Shown: positions 22,139-35,200, counted from the stretch's first letter. The stretch is DNA of 64,000 nt from Rhipicephalus microplus (GCF_043290135.1 NW_027464588.1:5741501-5805500), one strand, 5' to 3'. Notes: a model not told the origin generated them from the letters alone. Translations and numbers: made by a program.

Positions 22139-22236
22139 AATGTCTCGGCATTGGTTCGGCGAACGTCCTCCTCGTCTCGCACCACCCTGTTCCCCACTAC
22201 ACAGATGCACATACCTCAATTGCATATGTGGTAACA
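22139..22236 (-). repeat. Inverted LTR fragment, partner of 19040
   Basis: Its reverse complement starts TGTTACCACATATGCAATTG and continues GTGCATCTGTGTAGTGGGGA and ACAGGGTGGTGCGAGACGAGG. Over this length it parallels 19040-19115, with near-identity from the GTGCATCTGTGTAG word onwards. It stops where the non-LTR element at 20480-22137 begins. Confidence 0.62.
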
Positions 22237-24317
22237 ATATCAATAATGGGTGGTGCGTAAGGCAAAACAAACAAGTGCTACAGCGTCGTAAAGCACAGCC
22301 CCAGCATTAGCTGAAGTTATTGAGGAAAATATCAAGGACACTAAAAGGACCAGTTTCACATGAAAAAAAGTATGCACAAGGTAACATTTACTAGTTATCA
22401 GAATGAAGCATATTTATTGGTTCTACGAGTTTCTAAAACATCTTTGATACCTAATATTACGGGAATGGGTACGCACAGAACGATACAGTTACCTATATAA
22501 ATGAAGAGCAAGCGTAATAAATATTTTGTAAAACTCAATCATTTCATAGTACTATACAATAACTTTTGGCGACGCTCCTAGTGATCTAACATTGTATATT
22601 TATCAATGGGCCCAAGACCGCATGACTGCTCAATCTTTTTTATTATGGGAAAACTCGCTCTACGCTATCGGTGAAGATCCCAACGTGATAGCGTTAAATG
22701 TTCAGGCCGGAGAAATTTCGGTATGAGTAAAAGCTTCGTTTGTTCGCAGCTAAAAATCACGACGAATGCCTAAACCTAAAATCTTGAACAGAACTAAACT
22801 GACAAAAAGCGATGCCATCTGGCTAACTGTCGCGTTCTCCATTTGTGCCACGTTGTCTTTCTCCGTGTGATGTCACTTTGCCGCAAAGCGTTGTCCAATG
22901 TATTGTTGACTGGGACTGGTCGCGCTATGTCGTCCAATAAATTTTACGTTGCGAATCAAGGGGTGTTTTCTGGGGAGGAAGGGACAGAGCATACAGTGCA
23001 CTGGAGGTAAGTAAACAAAACAAAACTCACAACACAAATACACCTTTATTCTCTGCTGCATCAAATGCGAGAGTAAATGTGAATCGACGTTAAGCTCGAA
23101 GTCAACAAATATAACTTTAAGACCAGGGAACATCGAAAGTGAAAACGTTGTCGTTCCTTCATTATACAATAAAAAATGGCACAGACGATAACCAAACGTA
23201 ACGCCTGTATTATACAAGAACATATAAAATGTCTATAATTTAGATATGTAGCACGGTAACAATTGTCCTTTCAGCCACATTACGCCTTCGTACGCTCAAA
23301 TCCAAAGCATTTCCGATACCTGTCGAGGCTGTGCATTAAAATATCTAACTTTGATACAGGATAGCTGTGTTTCATTCATACTGACACCCTAATAGTTTCC
23401 AATTGTATTTGCTGGGCCCACGCTGCCAATGTGAGTTCATCTTAACACTCTCGAATTTAAATTGCCCATATTCTTGCATTTAACTCTAACGAGCGCACAA
23501 ACAGTTATTCCTTCAGAAAACCTGCAAAAAACTCTGCTTTTACTCTTCTTGTACAGTTTGTTTTAAGAAAAATATGAATGAAATTTTGTTGGGCACATAA
23601 CCTAATTAGTAATAATTGTAAATAACTATTTTTCATATCATAATATGCAAGTCACCATGTTAGGTCAGCAATAGCTGCTTATCACCACACCAAAAGTAGC
23701 TTTGTTCAGGTAATATATTCCCTGTACCAAATATGACACAGCGTGCATTACATAGTTAAATTACCAATCACTGCTCCTGTCATCCTTGGGTAGATATAAG
23801 CTACCATCTGAGGCATGACTAGTACTTGTCTGCATGCGCATTCCCGAACACAACAAGCAAAACATCAGTTCGGGGTTTGTCGCCAGCGTGGAGTAATTTC
23901 GTTTGAAATGCGACGAAATACGACAATGCTACGTCTGAAACATTGAAGACGCTATGAGATAACTTCAAGTAAAGACAGTAAAATGTATATGTTAGTGAGG
24001 AGAGACTCTGAAGCTAGGTCTGAAGATAGAAAAAAAGCGAAAATAGCTTAAGCGAAGAGGTTGTCGTTTTTCAAAGGGGCATAGATGGAAGAGGGCTTCA
24101 AATAAATTTTTCAGGCCGTGTTCCTTTACTAATAGAACCAGAAAGATCTGCTTCGTTGCACAAGAGATTCAGAAAAAAACTGCAGGCTGCAACGGGCACA
24201 TAAACATTTATTGCGAGAAACCTGAGATGACCACTGTTCATGAAGGACAAAAATAAAATCAGGAGACAAATGCGTTTCAGGGTTTCAAGCTTTTTTCTTA
24301 CGTAAACCTGAAATAAA

Positions 24318-24370
24318 CTCAAAGAAAATTCAAAGAAACTCAAAGAAACTCAAAGAAACTCAAAGAAAAA
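24318..24370. repeat. 10-bp tandem repeat (CAAAGAAACT)n
   Basis: About five consecutive near-identical units are visible by eye. Confidence 0.85.
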
Positions 24371-25383
24371 AGCACAAACGGTACCGCAAGCACGTTATTT
24401 CGAAACGAGTCTGGCAGCTCGTTTGGAGGAATGGAAGGCTCATAGGGCGAAATGTGGAAGGGCTCATGAGACGAACAGAACGACACCGATGAAAATAACA
24501 AGGTATATGCACAAAAAACAATCAGAAGCGTTGTAAGAACAGTATCTTGGTCACTCGCATTTCATCTTACGGGCTGCTGCTGCAACATGCTACATGCGCA
24601 ATACCGCCATTCTATCAAATACGTGCTTGAACAAGTTTGAATGGGATGCAGGATGAAAGCTTTTAGGCCACGGCTAAATTGTGTCCCTTGTCACAAGAAA
24701 TCTTTCCGTCTCATAGTTCAAGATTTCGTAAAAAGGCCCGCATTTCCTTTTTTATTTCCTTCCCTATACGCCGGTATTCTTTCTTTTTTTAATGAGGTGC
24801 ACTGCACAGTCGTATCGAAGTATAAACGTGGTGCGCTTAAAGATTGGGCCCTAAGGCGAAACACAAGAAAGTTCTAAGGTTCCCCTATACGCAATTTTTA
24901 TGGTATATTGGAGTAGAATTCATTCTTCACAATGTCTGTATTCGATTTGTACAGTGATGTTTATAATTTTGCAAGTGAAGTTCATACTAGTTCCTTTGTT
25001 AACAAATTTATTCGCCGTGCATAAAGTCTCATTGCATGAAGTTTTCGCTCCAGTTGGTTTATATTAGAGGGTGGCAGGACAGAGCAAGTGCCACTGCATT
25101 AATAACGAGTCTCGCCATTTCTTGAATCTCTCGTGGATAGAAGCATAATATTATTGCGCTTTCGCAGACTATAAAGAATAGAAATTCAAGCATAGCAGAA
25201 TGTGTGTAATATATCTCCATAATTTGTGAAAAAGCTAGTTGTAGGTATGCAGGTGATCGCGTACAAAAATATGCTATTCGGACACAACCTGTTTTACACC
25301 AGCAGATGAGGCAAGACTATCTAGAGAAGAGTTAACAAGACACCGACACAAGAACTCGCGAATTCAGTGCAAGCGCGCGCGCA

Positions 25384-25414
25384 GACACACAAACACACAC
25401 ACACACACACACAC
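25384..25414. repeat. (AC)n microsatellite
   Basis: Alternating AC over about 30 bases, followed by a short C run at 25418-25426. Confidence 0.9.
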
Positions 25415-26419
25415 ATGCCCCCCCCCACCCATAATATACACCAATGGGCCAAAATCGATACACTTGTGAGCTTCAAAACATTACATCGTAAAGTAAGGTG
25501 GAATTTAGTCCTGTGTTACGTTGAAAATAAAAACGTGCAGTTTCAATTGTGTAGCCAGTGCAGTGGGGTGCTTACTGTAGCCCAATCAACTACCTGAAGC
25601 AAGAGGAAAGGGAAAATGTAGCCTTTTTGTACGCCTCTTCGTGCCCGTGTACAACATATTTCCAGCAAGTCGAACTAGCACCTACACTCTGATTACCCTT
25701 CTCTGTCTTTCCTGTACCTTTCTCGCTGTAGATGCATTCTACCAAGTGTATAAGTGTATTTTTATATTTGAGTGCTTTTTGTAACCGTTAGAGCTTTTTT
25801 CTGGTATCTGTATGCATACCGCATAGCTATTTTAGTTTCGTCTGGATATCTCTGAATCAATAGGAGCACACGTGGCATGAATAAAGGTGCTAAATTCAAC
25901 GTGGAGTGTTAACGTAGTCTTGTTGGTACATGCGAGACATCAGATAAACAACACTACAATGGGACATTGAAAGAAAAAACAAGAGCAAGGGCTGACTGAC
26001 AACAACGAGTCCTAATTACCTGCAACGAAATATGGATTCAAGGAAGAATGAAGAAAATATGATGACCAGCAGATGCGAGAAGACTGCATCCGACACTCCT
26101 GATAATAATGTTCTTTCTTCAGTAGCGCTACTGATAATATGCTAAAAGATAACTCCTTGCGATACTTTTTCAGAGAATATATGATCCACTGCAGCGAAAC
26201 AAAACTTGATTTTTGTGCGCTTCATCTCGTGCTTGTGTTTGCTATGCCCGTTGTAGGGCTGTTACCGAGGTATAATTTATATCTCCAATACATTAACGCT
26301 TGCTTGAGCTACATACGAACTCTACAAAAAAGAAATGGCCCCGTATACACATGTGACACTGCAAATGTTGTCGAAGGACGATAGACTTGCGTTTAGAGAG
26401 AGAGGACAAAACGTTTATT

Positions 26420-26564
26420 TGTAACGAGGGCAGTGGACATGGAGCTCGAGTATAGAAAAGGAAGAAGACTTGATGTGATCGCAGGCTTGCGTTCAGTTAG
26501 CCCTTGCGCTAAATAAAGCTCTCGTTCGCCGAGTCAACTCCTGCTTGTTCAACAACCCGTTTCA
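26420..26564 (+). repeat. 5' LTR of the 26-31 kb element
   Basis: It matches 31508-31652 at 142 of 145 positions by hand alignment. AATAAA lies at 26512-26517. The differences are A/G, G/T and G/C. Confidence 0.93.
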
Positions 26565-26638
26565 AGTGGTGGAGGTGCTGGGTACATCTGGTCCTCACCC
26601 TGGAACTTCGCAGCCGCACACTCCAACGACCTCCTACA

Positions 26639-27517
26639 ATGACTGATCCGGGGCCATCTCGTGCTGCTACTCCAGATCTCGCACTTGTGCCTGTCTTCTG
26701 CGCTGGCACTCTGCAGCAGCGCGACCCCGCCATATTTGGTGCCACAGAGGACCAAGATGTGGACAACTGGATTGCCGAGTATGAACTGGTGAGCGCCGTC
26801 AATAAGTGGAACGCAGGCGATAAGCTCACAAATGTGAGTTTTTACCTGACCGACGTTGCAAAACTATGGTACAGAAATCATCAAAGTGATTTCAGTACCT
26901 GGTTGGAATTGGCGAAAACCTTCGCGGAAGTTTTTGGCCGTCCTGCTGTCCGCCGCCTTCGTGCTGAACAGCGCTTGCGGGGCAGAGTACAGAGAGCAGA
27001 TGAAACTTTCACAAGCTACATCGAAGATGTGCTATTTCTCTGCAAGCTCGTCGATTCGACTCTGGACGAGGCAGGCAAGATCAAGAACATCATGAAAGGA
27101 ATCGACGACGGTGCATTCTAAATGCTGGCTGCGAAGAGTCCCCAGACGGTCGCCGAGGTGATTCTGCTCTGCCAATTCTATGATGAGCTGCGTAGGCAGC
27201 GCGCTTCTACACGTTGCGCTGCTCAAGACACCGCGGACACCTCATCCCTCGACTATCGCCATGACACTGCCGACCACTCTGCGTTGATGCCAGTCATAAA
27301 GCAATTCATACGCGAGGAGGTCGCCCGGCAGCTATCTATAATCACAAGAACTACCGAGCCGATGGCACCCTTGTCGCCTCCGCTTCGCCAGGTCATTCAA
27401 TCGCAAGTTGCCGAAGCGTTGCCGCCAGCTCAGGCTCCACCAACTGTTACCGCACCACTGACGTATGCAGCCGCAGTTGCTCGGCCATATGCGCCAGTGT
27501 CTCCGGCCATCTACTAA
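26639..27517 (+). pseudogene. gag of the 26-31 kb Ty3/gypsy element
   Basis: The ATG at 26639 lies 75 bases after the LTR. The frame carries PAIFGATEDQDVDNWIAEYE, then VSFYLTDVAKLWYRNH and a capsid C-terminal half (ETFTSYIEDVLFLCKLVD, IMKGIDDGAF). A TAA at 27119-27121 interrupts it, after which the same frame continues (PQTVAEVILLCQFYDELR) to a stop at 27517. In a working element gag builds the particle that encloses the RNA. The stop falls where other elements here (37070) continue with a hydrophobic codon. The zinc-knuckle part follows in another frame. Confidence 0.85.
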
Positions 27518-27597
27518 GCTACTCGCCACGTTTATTCGTCGACGCTGACCGTCCCGTCCCGTCTCCGGCTGTATATAAAACAGGCCAGAACGTTTAC

Positions 27598-27897
27598 ATG
27601 ACGCCGCCACCTGCACGACCATTTACGGTGCCTTATTCAGCGTACAATGCCCCTACCGTCAGCCAATGGCGCACTCCATATAATCGGCCGATATGTTTTT
27701 CATGTGGCATTCCAGGCCACGTAGGTCGTCACTGCCGTCGTCGCAGCTTCCCTTCTAACGACATTGCAGGGGCCTCACATTACATGCCCACCATGCCCAC
27801 TCAGACGCGATATTCCGTTCCTGCCGATCCACCTCTAGACGTACGTCCCGGTCGCCGACCATCCGGCACAAGCCGTTCACCTTCTCCTCGTCGTTGA
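27598..27897 (+). pseudogene. Nucleocapsid zinc knuckle of the same element
   Basis: The frame contains PICFSCGIPGHVGRHCRRR, a complete C-x2-C-x4-H-x4-C knuckle, followed by Arg/Ser/Pro-rich sequence. It binds the element RNA in family members. It is one frame away from gag, so a shift occurred between 27517 and 27598. Confidence 0.85.
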
Positions 27898-28301
27898 TCT
27901 ATTTTTCCGATGTTACGTCGCAACAGCCCACCGCGAGGGGAAAACTGATGGGCGCAGTTCCGGAGGCAAGAACTGCGTTGGCAGCGAAAATTTCAAGACC
28001 TAACTGCTGTCCCACGAACGAAATCGAACTCTCTATTGGTGGCATTAAGGTGCACGGACTTGTTGACACTGGAGCTGCCGTATCTGTAATTAGCGAGAAA
28101 CTGCGAAACTTGAAGAAAGTGACCACACAACTTACCGACCTATTTTTGCAGATAGCTACGTCCCATCATATTCAGCCTTCAGCTTTGTGCACTGCACGAG
28201 TCGTCATTCAAGGTGTGATGTACGTCGTCACATTTGTAGTTTTATTCCGTTCTTCGCACGACGTAATCCTTGGGTGGGACTTTCGTCAAATTCTGCTTTG
28301 A
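27894..28301 (+). pseudogene. Aspartic protease of the same element
   Basis: The frame holds IELSIGGIKVHGLVDTGAAVSVI with the catalytic DTGA, then the flap and the conserved end VVLFRSSHDVILGWDF. This is the pepsin-like protease that cleaves gag and pol in Ty3/gypsy elements. Its frame overlaps the zinc-knuckle ORF by 4 bases, so a -1 shift may be normal or acquired. Confidence 0.85.
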
Positions 28302-28807
28302 TCGACTGTGCTCGTTCCAAACTCACGTTATCTGTGCCGTGCTATGACCCCGACGATGGTGCTTCGTGTAGATTGTTTGCTGCTTCTGACGTTGACATTG
28401 CGCCTTTCTCGGCTGTTGTTGTCTCGGTGTCGTGTGCCTCCCCTCCGAAATCGCCTGTGTTGTTTATGCCATCGGTCCCAGCTGCGTGCCGTCGAAATAT
28501 CATGCTTCCGTTTGCCGTCGTCATTTTTCGCAATGGTCCCGCTGCCATTTATGTGTGCAATTCCTCGGTCAGCCCGTCATCCCTACTACGTGGAGAATGC
28601 CTGGGAAGCTACGAACCTTACGAGTGCATTCTTCCAGCTACTATACCCGATTCTACGGTTTCGTTCCCAATTTGTGCAGTCACTCCTACCAACGCGCCTA
28701 ATGATGCTCTGCACGTATTCTCGGATGCCATCGACTCTGAGCTCGCACCAACACAGCGCGAAGAGATTATAATTCTTCTTCTCCGCTTTCGTTCTTCATT
28801 ATCATGA
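28187..28807 (+). pseudogene. Linker between protease and reverse transcriptase
   Basis: The sequence carries FSAVVVSVSCASPP, LFMPSVPAACRRNIMLPF and ICAVTPTN, the variable beta-rich linker preceding the reverse transcriptase in this lineage. It continues, after a frame break, into the RT_N motif at 28815 (GLGRTTAVVHRIDTG). It has no catalytic role I can name. Confidence 0.6.
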
Positions 28808-28892
28808 CCAGTCAGGCTTAGGCCGAACCACTGCGGTCGTTCACCGTATTGATACCGGTCAACAAGCCCCGCTAAGGCAGCGTCCGTACCGT

Positions 28893-30361
28893 GTGTCATC
28901 TGCTGAACGTCGTGTCATCGACGAACAAGTGGACGACATGTTGAAACGTGGCATCATCGAGCCCTCCAACAGTCCCTGGGCTTCACCGGTTGTTCTCGCC
29001 AAGAAAAAAGACGAATCCATCCGGTTCTGCGTTGATTACCGCCGACTCAACAAGATAACGCGCAAAGACGTATACCCTCTGCCGCGCATCGATGATGCTT
29101 TGAACTGCTACAAGGAGCAGAGTTATTTTCTTCGTTAGATTTACGTTCCGGCTACTGGCAGGTGCCCATGGCAGAGGGTGACCACCCGAAGACAGCCTTT
29201 GTAACACCGGATGGACTATATGAATTCACCGTTATGCCCTTTGGCCTCTGCAATGCGCCTGCCACTTTCGAAAGGATGATGGATACCGTCTTGCGAGGTC
29301 TGAAATGAAAAACGGGCCTCTGTTATTTGGATGACACTGTGGTATTTTTAAGCGACTTTGCGACCCACCTCAGCCGCCTCGAGCAAGTTCTTACGTGCCT
29401 TTCCACGGCGAGACTCCAACTAAACTTGAAGAAATGCCACTTCGGCGCTCGCAAGCTTGTAATTCTCAGCCATGTGGTTTCTAAGAACGGCATTCTCCCA
29501 GACCCTACGAAACTTAATGCAGTCGCGGCGTTCCCAAAGCCAACCACCATCAAAGAGCTTCGAAGCTTCATCGGCCTATGTTCTTACTTCCGGCGCTACG
29601 TCCGCTATTTCACCTCCATTATCGCCCCCTTGACCAATCTTCTTGCCGGAAGTTCTGATTTGTCAGCGTGGTCGCAGGCGTGTGATGATGCATTTCAGGA
29701 ACTCCGACGGCTCCTCACCATGCCTCCCATACTCCGACATTTCGATCCGTCTGCTCCAACGGAGCTTCATACGGACGCTAGTGGTGTCGGGCTAGGGGCC
29801 ATACTGGCCCAACGCAAGGAGGGCTTTGACGATTACGTCGTTGCCTATGCCAGCCGCACCCTCAGTAAAGCCGAGAAGAATTACAGGGTAACTGAAAAGG
29901 AGTGCCTCGCCATTATTTGGGCAATCGGAAAATTTCGGCCTTATTTATATGGGCATCCGTTTGATATTGTAACAGACCACCATGCGCTTTGCTGGTTATC
30001 TTCACTAAAAGATCCTAATGGTCGGCTCACTCGTTGGGCATTGCAGTTACAGGAGTTCGATATCCATGTTATCTACCGTTCTGGCCGGAAGCATTCCGAC
30101 GCCGATGCCCTGTCACGTTCGCCTTTGGCTTCAGAGCCTGTCGGCTCGCCTATCTCCACTAGTGCTGCCTTGGCCATCAGCATTTCGGACATTCCTTCCG
30201 AGCAACGCAAAGATGCTTGGATTTCTTCTCTTTTCGACTTTCTCTCAAACCGGACGCCCGCTCCAGTTTCCAGGACGCTTCGCCGTCAAGCAGGACACTT
30301 CGCTATTCGGGATTACCTGCTTTACCACCGAAACTACAGCTCGATCGGCCGTAAGTGGTAG
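28893..30361 (+). pseudogene. Reverse transcriptase and RNase H of the 26-31 kb element
   Basis: Fingers at 28893-29138 (MLKRGIIEPSNSPWASPVV, IRFCVDYRRLNKITRKDVYP); a frame break near 29105; the palm at 29140-29330 ([36 protein letters not shown]) with a stop at 29307-29309; then a clean 345-codon frame 29327-30361 with the connection ([20 protein letters not shown]) and RNase H ([50 protein letters not shown]). The YLDD box overlaps the break (CYLDDTVVF) and is intact. These domains copy the RNA into DNA. Confidence 0.88.
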
Positions 30362-31193
30362 CTCGTCATCCCCCGACATCTGCGCTCTTACATCTGTGCC
30401 ACTTTCCACGATGATCCGCAATGTGGCCACGCTGGTGTGTTAAAAACATACACCCGCTTGCAGCTGCGGTACTACTGGCGCGGTATGTACCGTTTCGTTC
30501 GCCGTTACGTAAGGTCTTGCCTTACGTGCCAGCGAAGCGAAATGCTCACTCAACATGCCACAGGTCCCTTGCAGGCGTTGCCATGTCCAGCACGAGCTTT
30601 CGATCGTGTCGGAATCGACCTTTACGGTCCGCTTCCCTATACTTCGAGTAGCAACCGCTGGGTCATTGTCGCTATCGGCCACATAATGCGGTACGCTGAA
30701 ACAGCTGCGTTACCTTCTGCTACCGCAAAAGACGTTGCGTGTTTTTTTACTGCAAAACCTGGTTTTAAGGCATGGAGCACCTCGGGAGTTAATCAGCGAC
30801 CACGGCCGCGTTTTTCTCTCCGATGCCATCAAAGCGTTGTTGAGCGAGTGTCGCATCATACACCGCACTACTACAGCCTATCACCCGCAAACTAATGGGA
30901 TGACAGAGCGTTTTAATCGTACACTTGGGGATATGCTGGCCAAGTACGCTTAATCGAACCAGTCAAATTGGGATAGCATACTCCCTTTTGTGACATATGC
31001 TTACAACACTGCAACGCAATGCACCACTGGATTTTCACCTTTCTTCCTTCTTTATGGACGTGAGCCATCATCAACAATGGATACCATTCTTCCTTATCGA
31101 CTGGACCCTTCAGAGATGACTACCGTTTCTCGAGCAGCAGCACACGCTGAAGAATGTCGGAAGCTTCCTCGTGCGTTCACGTCACATGACTAG
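30362..31193 (+). pseudogene. Integrase of the 26-31 kb element
   Basis: The zinc-binding HHCC is readable across 30370-30530 ([15 protein letters not shown], then CLTCQRSE). The catalytic core follows at 30600-30780 ([13 protein letters not shown], first Asp), with a frame shift near 30755, then LISDHGRVF (second Asp) and [19 protein letters not shown] (Glu) at 30735-30953, and after a stop at 30951-30953 YNTATQCTTGFSPFFLLYGREP at 30990-31193. All three D, D, E residues are present but split over three frames. Confidence 0.85.
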
Positions 31194-31507
31194 ACGCGCC
31201 AAAAACATCGCCACGACGCGTCAACCACGCATATGAGCTTTGCTCCAAACTCACTGGTGTGGTTATGGATTCCTTCTACTCCTCCAGGACTCTCCCACAA
31301 GCTTTCGTCCAGGTACCATGGCCCTAATTGAGTTGTACGCCAAACATCCCCTGTCAACTACCTTGTCGAGCTGCTGGATGCATCTCCGGACAAGCGCCGT
31401 CGGGGACAAGAAATCGTACACATCTCTCGGCTCAAGCCATACCATGACCCTTCTGTGTACACCGGTCGTAGGTCGCCAGGATGGCTCCCCCATCGGCCGG
31501 GGGTGAT

Positions 31508-31652
31508 TGTAACGAGGGCAGTGGGCATGGAGCTCGAGTATAGAAAATGAAGAAGACTTGATGTGATCGCAGGCTTGCGTTCAGTTAGCCCTTCCGCTAA
31601 ATAAAGCTCTCGTTCGCCGAGTCAACTCCTGCTTGTTCAACAACCCGTTTCA
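31508..31652 (+). repeat. 3' LTR of the 26-31 kb element
   Basis: It is a copy of 26420-26564 with three substitutions; AATAAA at 31600-31605. It is preceded by the polypurine-like CCGGGGGTGAT and followed by TATT, the target duplication. Confidence 0.93.
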
Positions 31653-32168
31653 TATTCAATATTCTGCGCCAGAAAATCGAAGAACGGTATTCCGGGGGCA
31701 CTGGGTTAGAGAGCTTCAGCGTGTAGCGGAGGCGAACGAGTGCATAAAGTAACGTCACACGTGAGACATGAGCGCTATCTGGCAGTTATCTTGGAAAACG
31801 AAGCGCACGGCTGTCTCGCAGGCGATAACGTGTAGATAGCAAGGCGACGAGTAGGTGCGACCACCGTGTCATCTTAGCAAAACCGATGCAAGCGTTGCAT
31901 CGTCAGCGCAGCGTGCTAAGCGCTACGGTCCTTATAATTACTTTCGTATGCCTTTTCTAGTACATAGACACATATACAGAATATTGAGGTGTTTTTATGG
32001 TGCCTCATATATGCACAATAATTCTTTTTTTCATTGACCATCGCACAAGTATGAACGCAAAATTTTGAGCAATATTGGTGGGTGCGGCAGATGGGGTCCG
32101 CGTTTTCTGTATTGTTTGGTGCCGTTTAAAGTATCGTCAAGATCGGGCAAACAGACAATTGTACAGAC

Positions 32169-32202
<34 letters not shown>

Positions 32203-35200
32203 CAAAATTCTTGCGCGGAAGGTCCCCAAGAAAGACTATCATAATGAAAAAAAAACAATCTGTTATATTGTGGCTTCTAGAAGGATCTGTTTAATCACAC
32301 TTCACAGTGAGGGCACTTGCCTCACTAGCGTTGTCGTCTATGATAACTTGAACGACACAAAACTTGTCTTCTTTTGTTATTTTCGGTCATGCCAAATGGG
32401 AAGCTCTGTTTGTTACACCGGAGTACATTTTATTGTTCCCACACTGGGTAGCTGCTGAGAGACACTTTTGCTATCAGTTTGCTTTGATTCATTCGTTTTT
32501 TTTCTGTGCTGTACGGGCGTGAACGAAATTTCTTAGAGTCCTGTTTAATTTAGTCATGAACAAAATGTATTTTTTAGGTGCTTCAGAACAAGTTTCATAG
32601 TTTCCGTACTTTATCCTGTAAACTTCCATGGGATATCTATTGTAAATACAGAAATCTTGGAAAACACTCTTCATACTAGAAAAACATAATGCAGCGCTAA
32701 AGGTGTTGATATAGGAAGAGAATTTAAAAATTTCTAAATGAGAATATAGTTCACTATGGACATTTGGCATAGGCCAACCTGGAATGAAATTGCTAAACGC
32801 ACGACTCAGACATAAATTTGCTCAATGAACAGACTTTGACATGTAATGACTCTGTTTATTTGAGGAGCACCAGCATATTTCGAAGGTTCGCACAAAAGTA
32901 TGCGGTACAGGCCACACTTTATTTGGTCCACCAAACGTTTTTTCAGTGACATGGAAAGGAATTCTATTTACTCCCGCTATATTAATTTAGAAGATATACA
33001 AGGAGTGAAATCCTTGCAATGCTGTCGTATTGTATTTGCCGTTGCATTACCATTGGAGTGAGTAATTACAAAAAATGACTCGTCTACGTCATCAAATTCT
33101 GCGCTGTCGCAAAAGCCGTTCGTGTTAATACGTAATCAATTGTACAATGCAAATGTTCTTGAACTCAAGTGCGTTTCCATCCAGAAAAAGTGAAAACCAC
33201 ACTCTTCGTGACTTAGGCTCTAAAAGTGAAACAGCAGCAAGTACATTAATTCAAGAGTTATGACAACTGATCAAAACGGACGTGACAAAATTTAACGCAG
33301 AGAAAAAAGTGCTTATGGTGTCGATGGGAATAGTGGCGCCAAGTAGCTGGTTGTGTCGGAATCACTCAAATGCTATCCTGATGATTCCCAGGTAATACAC
33401 CGGAAATAGCAACCCTCTCAGGGTCGAAGAATGAGGTGTCCTGGAGATAGAGGCATTGAATTGTGTTGGCAGATATATTTCTTATGCGGGCGTTTATGTG
33501 TTGTATGTAGTGACGTTGCAATAAAACGCTGATAGTTTAACTGAAAACTTAGTTATATGGTAGCAAAGTTTGGCGCAAGTGTTAGGGGCAATATGGTTAA
33601 AATTTTTTTGACGAGCAATTAGTTTTTTGCATATTTAATTGCTTACTCACCTAGAAAGGTGCAAGACGTGCCGGAGGTGTCAGTCAAACTTAAGGATATT
33701 CAAATAAAGCGATATGAGAGAAATGACATCATATATGATGCCCTAAGTGCACATAGTGAATAGCGCATGCCACAGTCCCGAGAAAACACTAGCAAAAAAT
33801 AGGAAATCAGAAGCGAGGGATGTATGCTCGTGGACATTAAGAAGAGGAACGTCTATTGTGAAGAGGGAGACAGCGGCTCCGCACGTAACTTAGCATACGC
33901 AAGGCAACCATCCATTTACACGGAAGGTAACACGCAAAGAGATTGGAAGCGCGTTCTTGGCTTAAGAAAGCTTCGTCCTTTGTACACGACTAGGAGCACA
34001 CCGATTCAACGTCATGCGCTGAATTGTGGTCGTCTTTCGTGCTACACTATAAGCCCCATGTGCTCGCACACCCGCGACAACAACGCAGACATTGAAAGTT
34101 TTTTCCCGCAGCCGAGGATGCCGCGCTCAGAATGGAAGTGTGTTTTTTTGTAGCTGTCATTGTGCCCGGCAACGGGGCCACGACCGAAGAGTCTCCGTGT
34201 GTGCTCATGTCATATATCACCACGCCCCGAGCACAGGGCTCCTAAGCCTCAGCTGCATTTATACGTGTTTCTCTGTCATCCGGAAAGGCAGCGCGACGAA
34301 GGAAGGAGCGCTAGGCCTCCTCAGGGCACAGACGTGCTGCTTTGTCAAGAAAATAGGGAAAAAAATTTGCAGGGCATTGTTCAAGAAGAAAGTAGCCTCC
34401 GTAAAGTACGCAAGCTATGCTCCCGTAACGCTTCCGTTTCAAACTTTTATTTGCAAACACACTTGCCTTTCTAACATAGTGGTATCCTACTGCGTAAACT
34501 CAATTGCTTAGGTGGGTTCCTAATTTGAGGCTGCTGTTGCGCATTAGCGTCGGGTGAAGGACAAGCCCAGACTAATGGAAAGTATTGCCATATGATGGTT
34601 TTAATGTTTCGTGAATATGCGGTAATGGTGGTGGTGATGATGGAACTTATAGTGCTGGCAACAAGTTTGTTGAGAACCTCAGCAAATTATTAATCGGGGC
34701 CTAAGGCAACCTTAGAAAAATCATGAGGACCTGTTTCCTGGCTGCTAGACGGGCTTGCTGGTTGTCGCACGAGGACATCTTAAAGTGAGATTATTGTTGC
34801 TCATACCCAAATTGCTTTTCATTGCGTGGTGTCCTGTTTTGAAAGATATATTGATCGTCAGTGAGAATGTTATAAAGAGAGTAACGATCATAGTTGCTAG
34901 CTAGACCAGTCTTGCCTTGTTCCAAACAGGACACTTGGGCAAAATGATAAGCCTTCAAGTAAAAAAAGTTGTGTGTGCTTTCATTCCTTTTTGCAATAAG
35001 CTGCTTGCTACAAATGCAGTCGAGCGATGATGTTGGAAAGCCAAAAAGCCACAGTAGCTTACGCAGGGGTACTACAACAGAAAGAAAGCGATAGCTCTCC
35101 ACGCGCAACAGATGTAGCCATCGGCGCTTTCATTTTTTGTGTAGTAGTTGTGACCTATAGTAACCTTACAGCTGTGGCTCTCAGCGGTTCTATATTGCGA

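Larger units (their letters stand above)
22240..26400. other. Long stretch without recognisable genes
   Basis: Only short ORFs without motifs occur here, and base composition is AT-rich. A 10-bp tandem CAAAGAAACT lies at 24318-24370 and an (AC)n tract at 25384-25414. GAGAGAGAGGACAAAACGTTTATT (26395-26418) resembles the inverted 3' end of LINE B and may be a remnant of such an element. Confidence 0.45.
26420..31652 (+). mobile_element. Ty3/gypsy LTR retrotransposon, structurally complete
   Basis: Two 145-bp LTRs start TGTAACGAGG and end CCCGTTTCA. They differ at three positions (about 2 percent). The 4 bases TATT flank the element on both sides (26416-26419 and 31653-31656), a direct sign of integration. 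A primer-binding site candidate starts TGGTGGAGGTGC at 26567, and a purine-rich tract GGGGGTGAT precedes the 3' LTR. The order is gag, zinc knuckle, protease, reverse transcriptase, RNase H, integrase, as known for Ty3/gypsy. All coding parts are on the plus strand, with several stops and shifts despite the young LTRs. Confidence 0.93.

Noticed and set aside
33824..34511. Overlapping plus ORFs of 104-139 codons.
   Set aside because: No recognisable motif, mixed frames and no codon pattern that favours one of them.
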